From Arenibacter certesii DSM 19833 (lineage in GTDB: Bacteria > Bacteroidota > Bacteroidia > Flavobacteriales > Flavobacteriaceae), in the NCBI RefSeq assembly GCF_000429545.1, contig NZ_AUCB01000036.1, positions 1 to 51,822 on the forward strand: a DNA stretch of 51,822 nucleotides, read 5' to 3'. The position numbers were made by a program, and so were the translations under genes. The first letter of the stretch is position 1. Each line of letters begins with the position of its first letter. Positions 16,738 to 25,106 of this stretch are shown piece by piece. Below the pieces are notes generated by a model. It was given only the letters and a program-made list of their open reading frames with translations. It was not told where the DNA came from and did not search any database.

Positions 16738-19560
16738 TTAAAATGTTATACTGTATCCTAAGGAAAATGTCCTTCCTGGATTCCTTTTAGAAAAGGTTTT
16801 ATTTTGGGCTCCATAGGATTCATACTCACTTACAATATTATCATCTAACAAATTTTCTATCTTAAAGCTTATACTTTGTTCATTGTTGGCTCCAAAACTT
16901 TTAGAGAAATTGAAGTTTAAATGATTAAAAGGTAGTGTGTATACATCCGGAACAAAGCCGTTTCCAACCACCTGGAGGGTTTTTCCCTGTACATTGTAAT
17001 TGAAACCTACAAGTATACCGTTTTGGTCTCCTTTGTAGTGTAGTCCACTATTGATCATATATGGGGATTGTCCCTGTAATTCCCGATTATTGCCCAGTTG
17101 TTCTCCTTCTCTAAGTCCTAATTCCCTTAGCTTGCGTTCACTTTCTCCATATTTCTGAGTCGATTTTATTAGTGAGGTGTTTAGATTAAAACTAAAATTT
17201 GAAAGGCTCGCTGCAATAAATCCTAAATTTTTCCTCATTTCAAATTCTAGTCCTATTACCTCTGCATTACCCAAGTTTTTAGGAGTAAAATTATCGGAAG
17301 ACGATTCAAAATAGGTAAGTTCTATTGGGTCTTTAAACTTTTTGTAAAAACTGCTCAAGGCTATCATTTCAGCACCTTCTCCAAACCATTCCATCCTAAA
17401 ATCGAAATTATTGATATAAGTGGGCATCAAGTCAATGTTACCAATAAACGTATTATTGGATAAGGGGTCGTAAATCTTGGCGATAGAGGCTTCTTTAAAG
17501 GAGGGCCTTGCCGTAGTTAAGGCGTAGGATGCCCTTAAATTTATGTTTTCATTTAATTCGTATATTAAATTGGCGGTTGGGAAAATATCTAGCTTATCTA
17601 TGATCCGTTCGTTGTTGTAGATAACTTTTTGTGGATCGTTATTATCCTTGTTATCCTCCCCTGTATATCTGGAAACAAAGTGTTCTGCTCTAATTCCTAG
17701 GATGGTCCGTAATTTTTGTCCTATCCTAAATTCGTTGGAAATATAACCAGCAATATGCTGTTGCGTAGCTTGGTACATATTGGCAGGCTCCGAAATGGAG
17801 ATGTCTGGATCTATATAGCTGCCAGAATTATTATTTACGGTCCATAGGTTTTCATCACGTAAAATAATATCAGCAACACCGTCAAACTTGGTGGTTTGGC
17901 CATTGTTTTCTATCTCGAAATTTAATATTCCAAAATCTCTATCTTTATATGCTCCGTATGTCCCAAACTTTAACTTCGCATCGCGGTTAAAAAACTGGTA
18001 TCTTTTGGTTAGGTCCAATTTAGCTACAGCATTCACTTCTTCCAAATCCCTCCATATTCTTTTAGGCTGATTGTTCTGCGGAATGCTAAACACACCATCC
18101 TCTACCCGAAAAGACGTTGTTCTAATATCCTTATCTTGAATTTTGGATAGGGTAGGACTCAAAGTCCACTCTGTGGTCCAAGAAGCGTCAGTGCTATTAT
18201 GTGTACCAGATAGGTGTAAATTGGATATAGCTCTTTGGGTATATTCTAAGTTGTCTTTAGAAAAGTTGACAAAATCCGAGAAATTTAAACTCTGATTGAA
18301 ATAACCAGCGGTAGACTCTCCATTTTGTAAATGTAGAATATTGAGTTTGTATTTAGATCTTTCGGTTTTAAATGAGGTGCCTAAGAGTCCGCTTATTAAT
18401 ACATTGTGTTTCCCTAAATCTCCATTTTGAGTTCTATCTGTTTCCAACTCAAATATGGAAGTGTCCGCATTTCTTCTATAAAAATTGTTTTCAGCCCCCT
18501 CGTAAAAGGTTGTTTTGTTTTTATAGGAGATAGAACCAAAAAATCCAATTTTATTTTCACCCTCGCCTATTTGGTATTGATTGCCAGTAGTAAAGCCTAG
18601 ACTGTAATCCATTCCGCTTTTTTCTCTCATGGCAGATAGTGTTGGATTAAACTTTTTGGTGATAGCGGTTAATAAAGGGTTGTACTCAAAAGTGTTGGGG
18701 ATATATTGATTGCGGTTTATAGGAAGGCTTCGGGAGCCATTGTCAAACCCCAAGAAATCGGTGGAGCTGCCTTTGTAATTCAAATAGTTGGTATTAAAGT
18801 GCATATCCGGATTATAACTGCCGCTTAAAGAGAGGCTGTGTTCTTTTTTTGTTGGATAGTCCTTAGTAACGATATTGACGATTCCTCCAGTAAAATCTGC
18901 GGGCAAATCAGCGGATGCCGATTTAAGGACTAGGATATTATCTATAATATTGGTCGGGAAAATATCAAGCTGTATGGTGTTTCTGTCAGGATCAAGCCCC
19001 GGAATATCCACGCCATTCAATATGGATTTGGTATAACGATCTCCTAAGCCCCTAACATACACATACTTTCCACCTTGTACAGATACCCCGGGAACACTTT
19101 TGATGGCGCTGGCCACGTCGCCAGATCCCATTTTCTTAAAGGATTCCGATGAGAGTCCGTCTAATAAGTTAACCGCTCTTTTTTGGATTCCTAATACCGC
19201 CTTCTCGGTATTCTTTTTAACACTTACAGATACTACTACTTCATCCAGACCCTCAGCAGATGTTTCTAAAGTGACATCTAATTTCACAGGCTCTTTCATA
19301 GAAACTACAATGTCTGTTACTTCTACGGTTTTATAACCTAGGTAGGAAAATGCAAGGGAGTAGGTGCCTTCCTCTAATTGCAACTTATAATTTCCGTCAT
19401 AATCAGAGGTAGTGCCTACATTGGTTCCTTTTACAACGATATTAGCAAAGGGAACCGGATCCTGAAAATCGGCATCTATAAGGGAACCGATAACTTCGCC
19501 TCCTTGGGAATAAATTAGTTGAATAAGGAAGAATGTAAGAATTGAGATTTTAAGTTTCAT
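16738..19560 (-). CDS. TonB-dependent outer membrane receptor
   Basis: A 940-residue outer membrane receptor. Residues 1-18 are a signal peptide; 20-110 form a CarboxypepD-regulatory-like domain (VIGSLIDADFQDPVPFANI, then YDGNYKLQLEEGTYSLAFSYLGYKTVEV); about 125-240 are the plug (SVPGVSVQGGKYVYVRGLGD, ILNGVDIPGLDPDRN, SADLPADFTGGIVNI); the rest is the 22-strand barrel ending RTFSLGYSITF. The ligand is not evident. It lies downstream of a beta-helix-like lipoprotein gene (92-base gap), and upstream of a T9SS mini-protein gene. A PhoB/PhoR-like two-component system is divergent from the cluster. Control by that system and a role in scarce-nutrient uptake are inferences. Confidence 0.93.
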   Translation of the reverse strand: MKLKISILTFFLIQLIYSQGGEVIGSLIDADFQDPVPFANIVVKGTNVGTTSDYDGNYKLQLEEGTYSLAFSYLGYKTVEVTDIVVSMKEPVKLDVTLETSAEGLDEVVVSVSVKKNTEKAVLGIQKRAVNLLDGLSSESFKKMGSGDVASAIKSVPGVSVQGGKYVYVRGLGDRYTKSILNGVDIPGLDPDRNTIQLDIFPTNIIDNILVLKSASADLPADFTGGIVNIVTKDYPTKKEHSLSLSGSYNPDMHFNTNYLNYKGSSTDFLGFDNGSRSLPINRNQYIPNTFEYNPLLTAITKKFNPTLSAMREKSGMDYSLGFTTGNQYQIGEGENKIGFFGSISYKNKTTFYEGAENNFYRRNADTSIFELETDRTQNGDLGKHNVLISGLLGTSFKTERSKYKLNILHLQNGESTAGYFNQSLNFSDFVNFSKDNLEYTQRAISNLHLSGTHNSTDASWTTEWTLSPTLSKIQDKDIRTTSFRVEDGVFSIPQNNQPKRIWRDLEEVNAVAKLDLTKRYQFFNRDAKLKFGTYGAYKDRDFGILNFEIENNGQTTKFDGVADIILRDENLWTVNNNSGSYIDPDISISEPANMYQATQQHIAGYISNEFRIGQKLRTILGIRAEHFVSRYTGEDNKDNNDPQKVIYNNERIIDKLDIFPTANLIYELNENINLRASYALTTARPSFKEASIAKIYDPLSNNTFIGNIDLMPTYINNFDFRMEWFGEGAEMIALSSFYKKFKDPIELTYFESSSDNFTPKNLGNAEVIGLEFEMRKNLGFIAASLSNFSFNLNTSLIKSTQKYGESERKLRELGLREGEQLGNNRELQGQSPYMINSGLHYKGDQNGILVGFNYNVQGKTLQVVGNGFVPDVYTLPFNHLNFNFSKSFGANNEQSISFKIENLLDDNIVSEYESYGAQNKTFSKRNPGRTFSLGYSITF

Positions 19561-19652
19561 ATATAAGTTTGTTAATCTATAAAGAGACCAATTGCCCTGA
19601 CTGACTAATTGGCGGGCAATTGGTTGTTAGTTTAAGAAGTTGTAGTTGTGAA

Positions 19653-21098
19653 TTAAAAAGCAGCAGCACCTTTACTAAGTGAGTAAAATGTCCATGAGAA
19701 AACCGAGGTGTCTGCACCTACAGTTTGTGCGCCTTTCTCCACTTTTGTAGTCCAAGAAGCTGCTCTTTCTGTAAAGGAGGGATCTAAGATTAGTTTAGAC
19801 TGTACGTCGTTCCCGTTTGCATCTTTTTTTACTTTTTCAGCGAATATAGAGTTGTCAAATCCTACTACTTCCCAGGCTTTAAAAATTAATTTACCGTCTA
19901 AAAAGTTTTGGGCCACATCATTGGCGTCCAATTCCACATCCTTACCTTCTGGAAATCCATAGGCATATATATGGGAAGTTGTGCCCATGGCGTTACTACG
20001 GTAATCTGCATATTCCCCGTCTGAGGCCGTTGCGCTACCAATAATAGTAGCATTTTTTAAGGTGAAAGAGCCTTCTAGCGAACCTTCTGGACCATCAATT
20101 TCAAAAGCATGATCGGAGGCTTCCTCTAAAATAACTACCGCATTGTCTATAGTGCCGGAATAGGCTTGGTCTATGTCTATAGCATCGTCTCCTTGAGCCC
20201 AAACCAAAAGATTGGTTGCGTTTACGGTACCTCCAAAAAACTCGATACCATCGTCTACATTGCCCACAATTTCAATATGGTCTATTAATGTGCCACTTCC
20301 TACAGACCCTAGGGTGAGTCCGTTTATTTCATTGCCTTCTCCGATTAATGCCCCTCCATGGCGTATGGAGATGTATTTTAATATTCCGGAATTATCACTA
20401 TCGTTTAGGGCATCGCCAGGACCGTATAGGCCATAAGTGTCGTCTGCAGGAATACCTTCTATTTGTAATTCGGAAACATCTCCCTTGAAGGATCCACTGG
20501 CTCTCCCTAGAACAATAATTCCGCCCCAAAGCCCTCTCTGAGTCTCGTCCAAGTTGGTTCCAGATTTTTGACCCACACCTATATTATCGGCTTCCGCGGT
20601 AAAAATAATGGGCTTTTCAGCAGTTCCTTTCGCCATAATTGTAGCGCCTCTCTGTACGATAAGTGCAGAAGCTAAAGATCCGCTGCCTGGCTTTCCTTTT
20701 ACAATAGTTCCGGGCTCTATTGTAAGGGTATTTCCTACTCCAACTACAACTTTACCCGCTAATAGATAAATGTTGTTGGCCGTCCAAGTGGTGTCTTCGC
20801 TAATCTCGCCGGAGATGGTAATTATTTCTGCACAAGAGCCTCCAATATCTATTCCTGTTTCATTCCCGTTCTGAATTCCGTCATTGCAAGTAGCTATTTC
20901 ATCTATACAAGGCTGACAGTTAGGTCCGCCACAATCTATATCCTTTTCTCCCTGATTGCGTATGCCGTCGTTACAAGTAGCAATTGCATCCGAAATGGGC
21001 GGTTCATCATCGTTGCTACAAGAGGTGATTAAAATAGTGGTAAATGCCATAGCGGATAATAACATTTCTCTGGAAGGGAATAGTTTTCTAAGATTCAT
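19653..21098 (-). CDS. Surface lipoprotein with cysteine motifs and predicted beta-helix
   Basis: A 481-residue lipoprotein: long signal ending ITSC (Cys27). Next comes a repeated cysteine motif, ATCNDGIRNQGEKDIDCGGP with CQPC and a second, partly degenerate ATCNDGIQNGNETGIDIGGS. The following ~380 residues are rich in the short repeats of a parallel beta-helix (LTIEPGTIVKGKPGSG, ALIVQRGATIMAKGTAEKPI, IDHIEIVGNVDDGIEFFGG). Homologues are often mislabelled as multidrug transporters, but there is no membrane domain. An SNDDEPP stretch after the lipidated Cys suggests surface export. It is the first gene of the leftward cluster with the TonB receptor, so it probably acts with that receptor at the cell surface. 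Ligand unknown. Confidence 0.85.
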   Translation of the reverse strand: MNLRKLFPSREMLLSAMAFTTILITSCSNDDEPPISDAIATCNDGIRNQGEKDIDCGGPNCQPCIDEIATCNDGIQNGNETGIDIGGSCAEIITISGEISEDTTWTANNIYLLAGKVVVGVGNTLTIEPGTIVKGKPGSGSLASALIVQRGATIMAKGTAEKPIIFTAEADNIGVGQKSGTNLDETQRGLWGGIIVLGRASGSFKGDVSELQIEGIPADDTYGLYGPGDALNDSDNSGILKYISIRHGGALIGEGNEINGLTLGSVGSGTLIDHIEIVGNVDDGIEFFGGTVNATNLLVWAQGDDAIDIDQAYSGTIDNAVVILEEASDHAFEIDGPEGSLEGSFTLKNATIIGSATASDGEYADYRSNAMGTTSHIYAYGFPEGKDVELDANDVAQNFLDGKLIFKAWEVVGFDNSIFAEKVKKDANGNDVQSKLILDPSFTERAASWTTKVEKGAQTVGADTSVFSWTFYSLSKGAAAF

Positions 21099-21388
21099 TT
21101 TTAATGTTTTTTTCGATTTTTAAAACACTGCAAATAAATCACCTCATTGTAAATGTGAAGTTAGCCAGATATTAAGCATCTGTTGACTTAAGGTTATGAA
21201 AATGTTACTATATCAAGTGAAGGTTAATTGGTTAGGGTGATTAGTATTATCTTTACTTCGGATAAGGAATTACAATAATAACATAGGAGAATTATATAGC
21301 TATATAAGGTAATCCCATTTACTAATAAAAAGGAGAATCAGTAAACCATTCTTTAGAACTGGGGTAAATAAAAAGAAATACCAAATAA
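21099..21388. promoter_or_regulatory. Divergent control region between the TonB cluster and the two-component genes
   Basis: This 290-base spacer drives both directions. It holds an 11-base-spaced pair GGTTATG-AAAA-TGTTACT (21192-21209), two more GTTA boxes at 21223 and 21231, a near-consensus -7 element TATCTTTA (21248-21255) for the response regulator, and a perfect 16-base palindrome TTATATAGCTATATAA (21292-21307) in its leader. The 7+4+7 spacing resembles sites bound by OmpR/PhoB-type regulators. The pair is about 94 bases upstream of the lipoprotein start. Binding is inferred. Confidence 0.45.
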
Positions 21389-22078
21389 ATGAAAAAGAAA
21401 GATATTAAAATACTCTTAGTCGATGATGAGCCCGATATACTGGAAATTGTAAGTTATAATCTATCTGCTGAGGGGTATGATGTCTTTACAGCAAAAAATG
21501 GGATTGAAGCTGTAGCCAAGGCAAAGAAGAAAAAACCACATTTAGTCATATTAGATGTAATGATGCCAGAAATGGACGGGATTGAAGCTTGCGAAATTAT
21601 CCGTAAAACTGCTGGTTTGGAAAATACCATAATCACCTTTCTTACCGCAAGGGGAGAAGATTATTCCCAAATGGCCGGTTTTGATGCTGGGGCGGACGAC
21701 TATATTACAAAACCCATAAGACCTAAGGTTCTGGTGAGCAAAGTAAAAGCGTTACTTAGAAGGTTAAAAAATAATGGTGAAGAAGAAGAAGCAGATATAA
21801 TTAATGTAGGTGATATCACTATAAATAGAGAAGAGTATAAAATTATTAACCTAGGAGAAGAGATCATTTTACCTAGAAAGGAATTTGAGTTATTGTCATT
21901 ATTGACATCCAAGCCAAATAAGGTTTTTAAAAGAGAAGTAATATTGGATAGAGTATGGGGAAATGAAGTAGTAGTTGGAGGCAGGACCATAGATGTTCAT
22001 ATTCGAAAATTACGTGAGAAATTAGGAGATGATCATTTTAAGACCGTAAAAGGGGTGGGCTATAAGTTTGTATTGTAA
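21389..22078 (+). CDS. OmpR/PhoB-family response regulator
   Basis: A 229-residue two-component regulator. Receiver domain 6-122: acidic pair D12-D13, phospho-acceptor D56 (VILDVMMPEMDG), and the conserved K108 in ITKPIRP. The C-terminal winged helix (about 133-229) ends VWGNEVVVGGRTIDVHIRKL then KTVKGVGYKFVL, as in PhoB. The stop codon overlaps the ATG of the histidine kinase gene by one base (TAATG), so they are made together. It is divergent from the TonB receptor cluster, and a 7+4+7 repeat in the spacer is a likely binding site. Phosphate sensing is suggested only by PhoB/PhoR resemblance. Confidence 0.93.
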   Translation: MKKKDIKILLVDDEPDILEIVSYNLSAEGYDVFTAKNGIEAVAKAKKKKPHLVILDVMMPEMDGIEACEIIRKTAGLENTIITFLTARGEDYSQMAGFDAGADDYITKPIRPKVLVSKVKALLRRLKNNGEEEEADIINVGDITINREEYKIINLGEEIILPRKEFELLSLLTSKPNKVFKREVILDRVWGNEVVVGGRTIDVHIRKLREKLGDDHFKTVKGVGYKFVL

Positions 22079-23133
22079 TGGTGACAAGGATAAAAAAATC
22101 ATACCGATTTGCACTGCGTTCTAGTTTACTGATTTCGGCGGTACTAAGCCTGTTTCTTTGGGCAATACTCTCTCTTTCGGGGAAAGTGTCCTGGTGGCTA
22201 TTAGTTGGATTTGTAATTGGTGCAAGCGTTATTTCATTTTTTATTCTTCAAATAAGGGTAGAGCGATTTATTTACAGAAGGATAGAGAAAATTTATAAGG
22301 ATGTAACCCTTCTGCAATCCACCTCCTTGGCAGCTAGGACCGTTACTACGGATATGCGAACCTTGACCGATGAGATAGAAAAATTTGCAAAGGATAAAAA
22401 AATAGAGATAGACACCCTGAAAATCCGGGAGGAGTATAGAAAGGACTTCTTGGGTAACGTTTCCCACGAATTAAAAACGCCTCTTTTTACAGTACAAGGA
22501 TATGTTCTAACGCTATTAGATGGCGCAATGGAAGATAAGGTGCTGCGAAAAAAATATTTACAGCGTGCCAATAAAGGAGTAGAACGCCTAATTTATATTG
22601 TTCAGGATCTGGACTTAATTACCAAATTAGAAACAGAAGGACAAAGAATGAATTTTGAGGATTTTGATGTTCTAGAATTGGTGCGTAACGTTTTTGAGCT
22701 TTTGGAGATGAAAGCAGCGAGAAAAGACATAATCCTGACTTTTGATAGGGAGTACAAGAAACCTATTTATGTGCGGGCTGACCGGGAAAAAATTCAACAG
22801 GTAATCACCAATCTTTTGGTTAATTCAATAAAATATGGTGAGCGGAACGGCACCACCGAGGTTAGTGTAGAAAACCTGATAAAGAATAAAGTTATTGTAA
22901 GGGTTACGGATAATGGCGAGGGAATTTCCGAGCAGCACTTTGGAAGGATATTCGAACGGTTTTATAGGGTAGATAAGAGCGGTAGCCGTACAGAAGGCGG
23001 CTCTGGTCTTGGCTTGGCAATTGTAAAACATATTATTGAGGCCCATGATGAAAAAATCTATGTGGAAAGCGTTCGTGATGCGGGCTCAGAATTCTCATTT
23101 ACTTTAGAGAAATCACATCATACTACTGCCTAA
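22078..23133 (+). CDS. Sensor histidine kinase, PhoR-like, short sensor
   Basis: A 351-residue membrane kinase. Two membrane helices (about 12-33 and 38-57) are separated by only a few residues, so there is almost no periplasmic sensor domain. Then come a linker, the dimerisation/phospho-acceptor domain with H130 in FLGNVSHELKTPL, and the ATPase domain with N box QVITNLLVNSIKYG, G1 VTDNGEGIS, F box and G2 GGSGLGLAIVKHII. The lack of a sensor domain suggests that it senses the membrane, a partner transporter or an internal signal. It is translationally coupled to the preceding response regulator. Confidence 0.93.
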   Translation: MVTRIKKSYRFALRSSLLISAVLSLFLWAILSLSGKVSWWLLVGFVIGASVISFFILQIRVERFIYRRIEKIYKDVTLLQSTSLAARTVTTDMRTLTDEIEKFAKDKKIEIDTLKIREEYRKDFLGNVSHELKTPLFTVQGYVLTLLDGAMEDKVLRKKYLQRANKGVERLIYIVQDLDLITKLETEGQRMNFEDFDVLELVRNVFELLEMKAARKDIILTFDREYKKPIYVRADREKIQQVITNLLVNSIKYGERNGTTEVSVENLIKNKVIVRVTDNGEGISEQHFGRIFERFYRVDKSGSRTEGGSGLGLAIVKHIIEAHDEKIYVESVRDAGSEFSFTLEKSHHTTA

Positions 23134-23272
23134 ATAACCTATTTCTAAATTTTTCAACGAGTTTTAATCAGAATCAACTGCTATTATAGGGGTTGCTAGT
23201 TCAATTAGACTAAGGTTAGCGGTATTTTTAAGAAGAAGATAGCGCAGCTGTGGCGAAGAACTTAGATTTCCT

Positions 23273-23280
23273 TAGCTTTG
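23273..23280 (+). promoter_or_regulatory. TAnnTTTG -7 element before trmB
   Basis: TAGCTTTG lies 25 bases before the GTG start of trmB, which supports that start and gives trmB its own promoter separate from the kinase gene. Confidence 0.5.
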
Positions 23281-23305
23281 CCAAATTACTAATTAGTTGA
23301 TATCT

Positions 23306-23977
23306 GTGGGAAGCAAGAATAAACTTAAGCGATTTAAGGAGAACGAAACCTTCGGCAATGTATTACAACCTACAAGGGAAGAGGTGGTAAGTGGGCAATT
23401 CCCGAATAAGGGCAAGTGGAATGAGTTTTTCGGGAACGATAACCCTATTGTTTTGGAACTAGGTTGTGGTAAAGGAGAATATACCATCGGTTTGGCAAAG
23501 CAAAATGGGGATAAGAACTTTATTGGAATAGATATAAAGGGCGCCCGATTCTGGCGAGGAGCAAAAACAGCGATTGAAGAGGATATAAAGAATGCTGCAT
23601 TTATCCGTTCCCAAATAGAACTTATTGATCATCTTTTTGAGCAAGATGAAGTGTCTGAAATTTGGATTACTTTCCCAGATCCGCAAATCAAATATAAACG
23701 AACCAAACACCGGTTAACCAATGCTCTTTTTTTGGAAAAATATAAGACGATCCTAAAAGAGGAGGGTACGGTAAACTTAAAGACCGATAGTGAATTTATG
23801 CACGGCTATACTTTAGGGCTCTTGCACGGTAGCGGATTGGAAGTGCTTTATGCCAATCATGACGTATATAAAAACGAGGGCAGTCCTAGGGAGGTTTTGG
23901 AAATACAGACCTACTATGAAAGGCAGTACCTTGAGAAAGGAAAGCCAATAACCTATATCAAGTTTAGAGTGCATTAG
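23306..23977 (+). CDS. trmB: tRNA (guanine-N7-)-methyltransferase
   Basis: Methylates G46 of tRNA to 7-methylguanosine using S-adenosylmethionine. The protein shows the SAM motif VLELGCGKGEYT (about 48-59), the family signature WITFPDPQIKYKRTKHRLT and the later FLEKYKTILKEEGTVNLKTD. The frame opens at TTG (23297), but I chose GTG at 23306 because flavobacterial TrmB proteins typically begin MGSKNKLKRF; this gives 223 residues. It leads a rightward run with a LysE-type exporter and an alkyltransferase-like gene, spaced by three bases and a one-base overlap. Confidence 0.94.
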   Translation: MGSKNKLKRFKENETFGNVLQPTREEVVSGQFPNKGKWNEFFGNDNPIVLELGCGKGEYTIGLAKQNGDKNFIGIDIKGARFWRGAKTAIEEDIKNAAFIRSQIELIDHLFEQDEVSEIWITFPDPQIKYKRTKHRLTNALFLEKYKTILKEEGTVNLKTDSEFMHGYTLGLLHGSGLEVLYANHDVYKNEGSPREVLEIQTYYERQYLEKGKPITYIKFRVH

Positions 23978-23980
23978 TCT

Positions 23981-24613
23981 ATGACGCATATTATTATTCT
24001 TTTTTTCGCCACATTTTCTGCGGCTTTTATGGCAACGGTGCCTCCGGGCTTGCTAAATATGAATGCCGCCAAAATAAGTGTAGAAAAAGGGAAGACTAAT
24101 GGTATAATCTTTAGTCTGGGCGTTTCTTGTATGATCATGGTCCAAGCCTATATTTCGGTATTGATCTCCAAATTTTTATTTAATCATCCAGAAATAATAG
24201 ATTGGCTGTTAAAAATAGCGCTTTTGGTATTTGCATTTTTTGCTATCTTCTTTTTTTTAAAAGCTAAGAATAGTGAAGAGGATGACCCGCTGGAAAAAGT
24301 GAAGGTTAGTAAGAAAAATAGCTTTTTTAAGGGGATATTATTGGCGGCAGTAAACCTGTTGACTATTCCGTATTACAGTGGTCTTAATGCTATGTGGAAT
24401 GCCTCTGGGTGGATTAAATTTCAGTTTAAGGATATAGCGACTTTTATTTTAGCTGCAGGCTGCGGAACATTTGCTGTATTGTACTTATACACCATTTATT
24501 TTACCAAGTTAGAAACCAAATCCAACCGGTTTTCTAAAAATTCCAATTACATACTTAGTGTTTTAATGGCGCTTTTGCTAGTTATTACCTTTATTCGTAT
24601 TTTATATACCTAA
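23981..24613 (+). CDS. LysE/RhtB-type membrane exporter
   Basis: A 210-residue inner membrane protein with about six hydrophobic helices (5-27, 36-60, 69-90, 110-132, 146-170, 186-208) and the family start AAFMATVPPGLLNMNAAKIS near residue 12. LysE-type proteins export amino acids or related small molecules; the substrate cannot be read from the sequence. A charged loop (KAKNSEEDDPLEKVKVSKK) separates the two halves. It begins three bases after trmB and overlaps the next gene by one base (TAATG). Confidence 0.82.
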   Translation: MTHIIILFFATFSAAFMATVPPGLLNMNAAKISVEKGKTNGIIFSLGVSCMIMVQAYISVLISKFLFNHPEIIDWLLKIALLVFAFFAIFFFLKAKNSEEDDPLEKVKVSKKNSFFKGILLAAVNLLTIPYYSGLNAMWNASGWIKFQFKDIATFILAAGCGTFAVLYLYTIYFTKLETKSNRFSKNSNYILSVLMALLLVITFIRILYT

Positions 24614-24948
24614 TGCAGTCCAAAAATCACAATTTTTTTGAAAAAGTATATGCAGTGGTGAGGAAGATACCTTATGGACGGGTTACTTCTTATGGCGCTA
24701 TTGCCAAATACTTGGGCATGGCAAGGAGTGCAAGAATGGTAGGGTGGGCTATGAACAATGCACATGCTATGGAAGATGTTCCTGCGCATCGCGTAGTAAA
24801 CCGGAAGGGACTGTTAACGGGGAAACACCATTTTGAAGGGACCAATCTGATGCAGCAATTGTTAGAAAATGAGGGAATTAAAGTGGTGGATGATCAAATT
24901 GTGGATTTTGAAAACTTCTTTTGGGATCCAATGAAGGAGCTGGTGTAA
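24613..24948 (+). CDS. Alkyltransferase-like protein (ATL)
   Basis: A 111-residue protein with the DNA-binding fold of O6-alkylguanine-DNA alkyltransferase: FEKVYAVVRKIPYGRVTSYG (about 9-28) and RSARMVGWAMNNAHAMEDVP (38-57). The catalytic PCHRV motif reads PAHRV (57-61), so the acceptor cysteine is alanine. Proteins of this ATL type bind alkylated guanine without repairing it and hand it to nucleotide excision repair. It is the third gene of the trmB transcript and has no N-terminal MGMT domain, which is normal for ATLs. Confidence 0.9.
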   Translation: MQSKNHNFFEKVYAVVRKIPYGRVTSYGAIAKYLGMARSARMVGWAMNNAHAMEDVPAHRVVNRKGLLTGKHHFEGTNLMQQLLENEGIKVVDDQIVDFENFFWDPMKELV

Positions 24949-25053
24949 TGCTTCCCAATTAAATTTTTGGTGCCCATGAACGGGGTGAAGGATAATGGAT
25001 CCTCTTAGATGTTACTTTTCAGGTCCATTCTTCATATTCTCAGTCCTAAGCCT

Positions 25054-25061
25054 TATCTTTG
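25054..25061 (+). promoter_or_regulatory. TAnnTTTG -7 element before the Mrp gene
   Basis: TATCTTTG lies 45 bases before the ATG, in the 158-base spacer that separates the trmB run from the iron-sulphur genes. Confidence 0.55.
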
Positions 25062-25106
25062 TAATTTAGAATCAGTTTTAATAAAGACTGTTTAAGAACG
25101 TATTAG

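Noticed and set aside
19653..21098. Multidrug transporter
   Set aside because: Homologues carry this label, but the protein is a lipoprotein with cysteine motifs and beta-helix-like repeats, without membrane helices.
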